This document shows, one piece after another, positions 14,667 through 17,542 of a stretch of DNA of 17,542 nt. Made by a program: the position numbers and the translations under genes. Within the stretch, counting starts at the first letter, position 1. The number at the start of each line of letters is the position of its first letter. This DNA comes from an uncultured Clostridia bacterium (GTDB lineage: Bacteria > Bacillota > Clostridia > TANB77 > CAG-508). Location of the stretch: contig CANQTJ010000015.1 in the NCBI GenBank assembly GCA_947626705.1, forward strand, positions 1 to 17,542, in the 5' to 3' direction. Under the pieces are notes generated by a model. The model did no database searches. It saw nothing but the letters and a program-made list of their open reading frames with translations, and was not told the DNA's origin.

Positions 14667-15857
14667 ATGAAAATATTAATAGTTAATGAAAATATTATAG
14701 GAGGTGGAGCTGAACAATCTTGCCTCAAAATGAAAAAATTATTAGAAGAACATGAGCAAGAAGTATATTATTTAACATTTGATGATAGATTTTATGAAAA
14801 AACTGAAAATATGATTAATAAAAACAATATTATAAATATAAAAGTAAATAAAAATATAATAAACAAATTAATATTTAAGCCAATATTGTATCTAAAAATA
14901 AGAAATATTTTAAGAAAAATATCTCCTGATAAAGTAATATTAAATAATATTTTTTGTAGTCCAATTACACAAATAACAGCTTTAAATGGTTATGAAATAT
15001 ACCAAATAGTAAGGGATTATACAATTGTGTGTCCCAAAATGACATCAGTTAAAATGGATTATAGCATATGTAATGGATATAATTATGAAAAATGTATTAA
15101 ACAATGTACATATCATGATTCTAAAATACAATTAATTTTAAAATTGTATTTAGTTAAATATATGGAAAAATTAAGAAAAAAAATTGTAAAGCAATGTATA
15201 GCACCTAGTAAAAATTTAAATAAATATTTATTAAAATATGGTTATAAATCTTGTTGTATAAATAATCCAATGGATATATTTGAAGATAAATATGTTAAAG
15301 AAAAAGAATGGAATGAAAATTATAAAGAATATATATATGTAGGAATGATTAATCAAAATAAGGGTATATTCAAATTTTTAGATATATATAAAATATTTTC
15401 TCATGAAAGAAGTGTAAAATTAAAGATAATAGGCAAATGTATAACTAAGGAAGATCAAGAAAAATTAAACCAATATTTAAAAGAAAATAGTAAAATAGAA
15501 TTTCGAGGATATATGTCACATGATGAAACAATAAAAGAAATAAGAAAATCAGATTTTATTGTAGTGCCATCATTATGGATTGAAAATTATCCAACTACAG
15601 CTTTAGAAGGAATGTTATATGGAGCAGTTGTATTAGGAAGTAATAGAGGTGGAATACCAGAAATAATAGGGAAGAATAGAGGAATAACATTTGATATTTT
15701 AAATTATGAAGATATATTAAGTAAATTAGAAAAATCATATAAAATGTCAAGAGATGATTATATAAAACTCAAAAAAAATGCTTATGAATATATTGTAAAT
15801 AATAATTCATTTGATACATATTATAAAAAATTAATGAATATATTGAATGATAAATAA
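14667..15857 (+). CDS. GT4-family glycosyltransferase with a cysteine-rich segment
   Basis: A 396-residue GT-B glycosyltransferase. It begins MKILIVNENIIGGGAEQSCL, the usual glycine-rich acceptor-domain start. Residues 118-147 carry four cysteines (Cys122, 135, 143, 147) after a RDYTIVCPK motif, a pattern I recall from a subgroup of GT4 enzymes where it may bind a metal or fix a loop. The donor domain has YVGMINQNKGIFKFLDIYK, LKIIGKC, VVPSLWIENYPTTALEGMLYG (the ENYP form of the EGFG motif) and NRGGIPEIIG. Sugar and linkage are unknown. GGAGG (14655-14659) precedes the ATG. It begins a second gene group after a 252-base gap and is followed 19 bases later by another glycosyltransferase. Confidence 0.88.
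   Translation: MKILIVNENIIGGGAEQSCLKMKKLLEEHEQEVYYLTFDDRFYEKTENMINKNNIINIKVNKNIINKLIFKPILYLKIRNILRKISPDKVILNNIFCSPITQITALNGYEIYQIVRDYTIVCPKMTSVKMDYSICNGYNYEKCIKQCTYHDSKIQLILKLYLVKYMEKLRKKIVKQCIAPSKNLNKYLLKYGYKSCCINNPMDIFEDKYVKEKEWNENYKEYIYVGMINQNKGIFKFLDIYKIFSHERSVKLKIIGKCITKEDQEKLNQYLKENSKIEFRGYMSHDETIKEIRKSDFIVVPSLWIENYPTTALEGMLYGAVVLGSNRGGIPEIIGKNRGITFDILNYEDILSKLEKSYKMSRDDYIKLKKNAYEYIVNNNSFDTYYKKLMNILNDK
14672..14687 (+). repeat. 16-bp direct repeat, right copy
   Basis: AATATTAATAGTTAAT, codons 2-7 of the glycosyltransferase gene starting at 14667, identical to 14418-14433. Confidence 0.6.
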
Positions 15858-15876
15858 ATAATGTAAGGAGAATAAA

Positions 15877-17019
15877 ATGAAAAGAATATTATTTGACTTA
15901 TTAAATGCACAGCCAGCTGGAGAATCTAAATTTCATGGTGGAGGAGAATATATAAAAACTATTTTTGAAAATCTAGTAAGAAAATATAGTGATAAATGTG
16001 AAATTATTACTTTTTTTGATAAAGATAGATTTATTGATGAATGGATAAAAGATTTAATAAAAAATAAACACATTAGGTGTTATGACATTAAAAAAATTGA
16101 AGATATAAAAACAATAATTAATAAAGAAAATATAGATATTTATTATTCAGGGTTACCATATGATTTAAAAAAAGAATATTTTCCAAAAGATATTTGTAAA
16201 ATTGGAACAATTCATGGACTAAGGAGCATAGAAAAGGATGTAGATAAATATACATATTTATATTCAGATAATGAAAGCTTTATAAAAAATTTTATTAAAA
16301 TTGTTACAAAGATTATTTCTATAAGGGAGAAAAAAAAATATTTAGGTGTAATTAATTTATTAGATAAAATAATATGTGTATCTGAACATACGAAGTATTC
16401 AATATGTAATTACTATCCAAATATTTCAACAGATAATATAGAGGTCTTTTATTCACCAATAAAAAAAATAAATATTGATGAGATACAAAATAACTATGAA
16501 GAAAAATATATATTATTATTAGGTGGAGATAGATGGATTAAAAATTCATATAGAGCGATAAAAGCTATAGAAGGATTATTTGATGATGGAAGATTACAAG
16601 ATTATAAGATAATTATTGTTGGTAAATTATCAAATAAAATTAAAAAGAGAATAAAACATATTAGTAGATATGAATTATTAGATTATGTTGAACCAGAAAA
16701 GTTAGAAGAATTATATAGAAACTGTGATATATTTTTATACCCAACTTTAAATGAAGGCTTTGGGGTACCTCCAATAGAAGCAATGAAATATGAAAAAACA
16801 TGTATTGTATCAGCTATTACATCACTACCGGAAATATATGGAAATTCAGTGTATTATACTAATCCTTATGATATATATGAAATAAGGAATAGAATATTAA
16901 AAGCTACTAATCAAAAAATTTCTACAGATATAATAAAAGCACAGATAGAAAAAATAAATAAAAAACAAAAGGAAGACTTAGAAAAAGTATGTGAATATAT
17001 AATTCAAATTAACAATTAG
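15877..17019 (+). CDS. GT4-family glycosyltransferase
   Basis: A 380-residue GT-B glycosyltransferase. It starts RILFDLLNAQPAGESKFHGG with a glycine-rich loop (HGGGEYIKTIF), then IGTIHGLRSIE, IICVSEHTKYSI at the domain boundary, LLLGGDRWIKNSYRAIKAIE in the donor domain, and FLYPTLNEGFGVPPIEAMKY (EGFG from residue 293) followed by SAITSLPEIYGNSVYY. The EGFGxPPIEA form is common in GT4 enzymes of capsule loci. The acceptor-domain segment at about 120-165 is charged and Lys-rich, suggesting membrane association. Donor is unknown. TAAGGAG before the ATG is a strong ribosome binding site. It lies 26 bases before the flippase gene, in the same apparent operon. Confidence 0.9.
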   Translation: MKRILFDLLNAQPAGESKFHGGGEYIKTIFENLVRKYSDKCEIITFFDKDRFIDEWIKDLIKNKHIRCYDIKKIEDIKTIINKENIDIYYSGLPYDLKKEYFPKDICKIGTIHGLRSIEKDVDKYTYLYSDNESFIKNFIKIVTKIISIREKKKYLGVINLLDKIICVSEHTKYSICNYYPNISTDNIEVFYSPIKKINIDEIQNNYEEKYILLLGGDRWIKNSYRAIKAIEGLFDDGRLQDYKIIIVGKLSNKIKKRIKHISRYELLDYVEPEKLEELYRNCDIFLYPTLNEGFGVPPIEAMKYEKTCIVSAITSLPEIYGNSVYYTNPYDIYEIRNRILKATNQKISTDIIKAQIEKINKKQKEDLEKVCEYIIQINN

Positions 17020-17045
17020 TAAAATAATATATAAAGAGGAAAGGT

Positions 17046-17542
17046 ATGGAAAAAAAAGTAATAAAAGCAGGTATTGGATATACTATAGGAAATATAGCAA
17101 TAAAATGTGTGTCATTTATAACATTGCCAATTTTTACAAGATTATTAACAACACAAGACTATGGACTATTTAATGCATATATGTCGTATGAATCAATATT
17201 ATGTATATTTATAGGATTATCTTTGAATATTAGCATAAAAACGGCTAAATATGACTTTAAAGAAGAATATGATAAATTTTTATCATCAATAATATTATTA
17301 GAAATATTTTCTTATGTAGGAATTACAATATTATTAAATATTGCATATGATTTAATATCACCATTTTTTGGATTTGGAAGAATAATATTAAATGTATTAA
17401 CATTACATAGTTTAGGTACAGCTTTAATTAATTTCTATAATCAAAAAATTGCTTTAGATTATGAATATAAAAATTTTTTAAAAATATCAGCATATAATGT
17501 AGTGTTGAATGTAGTATTATCTATATTATTAATTATAACAGT
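17046..17542 (+). CDS. wzx: Wzx-type polysaccharide flippase, N-terminal part (cut by window end)
   Basis: The frame from ATG 17046 stays open to the window edge (165 complete codons). The protein starts MEKKVIKAGIGYTIGNIAIK and continues CVSFITLPIFTRLLTTQDYG, the classic N-terminus of RfbX/Wzx flippases of the MOP superfamily (first helix, then the TRLLTxxDYG segment), followed by three further hydrophobic helices within the visible part. Wzx moves completed undecaprenyl-linked repeat units to the outer face for the Wzy polymerase, matching the wzy-like gene at 13197. AAGAGGAAAGG just before the ATG is the ribosome binding site. At least half of the gene lies outside the window. Confidence 0.9.
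   Translation, partial: MEKKVIKAGIGYTIGNIAIKCVSFITLPIFTRLLTTQDYGLFNAYMSYESILCIFIGLSLNISIKTAKYDFKEEYDKFLSSIILLEIFSYVGITILLNIAYDLISPFFGFGRIILNVLTLHSLGTALINFYNQKIALDYEYKNFLKISAYNVVLNVVLSILLIIT

Noticed and set aside
1..17542. CRISPR arrays, tRNA/rRNA genes, transposases, phage or defence genes
   Set aside because: Looked for on both strands; no regular repeat-spacer pattern, cloverleaf, transposase or phage-type protein was seen.

Overview
The window is very AT-rich (roughly a quarter G+C by eye), with A/T-ending codons, strong purine-rich ribosome binding sites and U-rich hairpin terminators. A SpoVB-like flippase and an ECF-type sigma factor add to this picture. I read it as a chromosomal piece of a low-GC Bacillota bacterium, probably a clostridial gut-type lineage; the species cannot be named. 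Most of it is an accessory surface-polysaccharide (capsule/exopolysaccharide/S-layer glycan) locus.

Left part (1-4427). The window opens inside a dTDP-glucose 4,6-dehydratase (rfbB), which is closed by a bidirectional hairpin terminator. Two minus-strand genes follow: an unrecognised 140-aa protein with its own near-consensus promoter, and a SpoVB/MurJ-type flippase that starts at TTG. A divergent promoter region leads to an AMP-forming acyl-CoA synthetase on the plus strand.

Middle (4428-6758). One gene encodes an ECF sigma factor fused in frame to a transmembrane segment and a roughly 400-residue presumed extracytoplasmic region. This is the most unusual protein in the window. A possible ECF-type promoter lies just upstream, which would fit self-regulation. 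A 321-bp non-coding stretch then holds a large hairpin/terminator and the promoter and leader of the next operon.

Right part (6759-17542). A tightly packed operon (6759-14414) encodes a membrane sugar-phosphate transferase that would start glycan synthesis on undecaprenyl phosphate, and all four activities for GDP-D-glycero-alpha-D-manno-heptose (HddA kinase, a fused HddC guanylyltransferase-GmhB phosphatase, GmhA isomerase). It continues with a hexapeptide acyltransferase, two GT4 glycosyltransferases (one broken by a one-base frameshift) and a Wzy-like polymerase. After a 252-bp gap, a second group carries two more GT4 glycosyltransferases and the start of a Wzx flippase cut by the window edge. 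Together this is a Wzx/Wzy-type polysaccharide assembly line whose product probably contains heptose and an acyl (probably acetyl) decoration.

I saw no tRNA, rRNA, CRISPR array, insertion sequence or phage gene.
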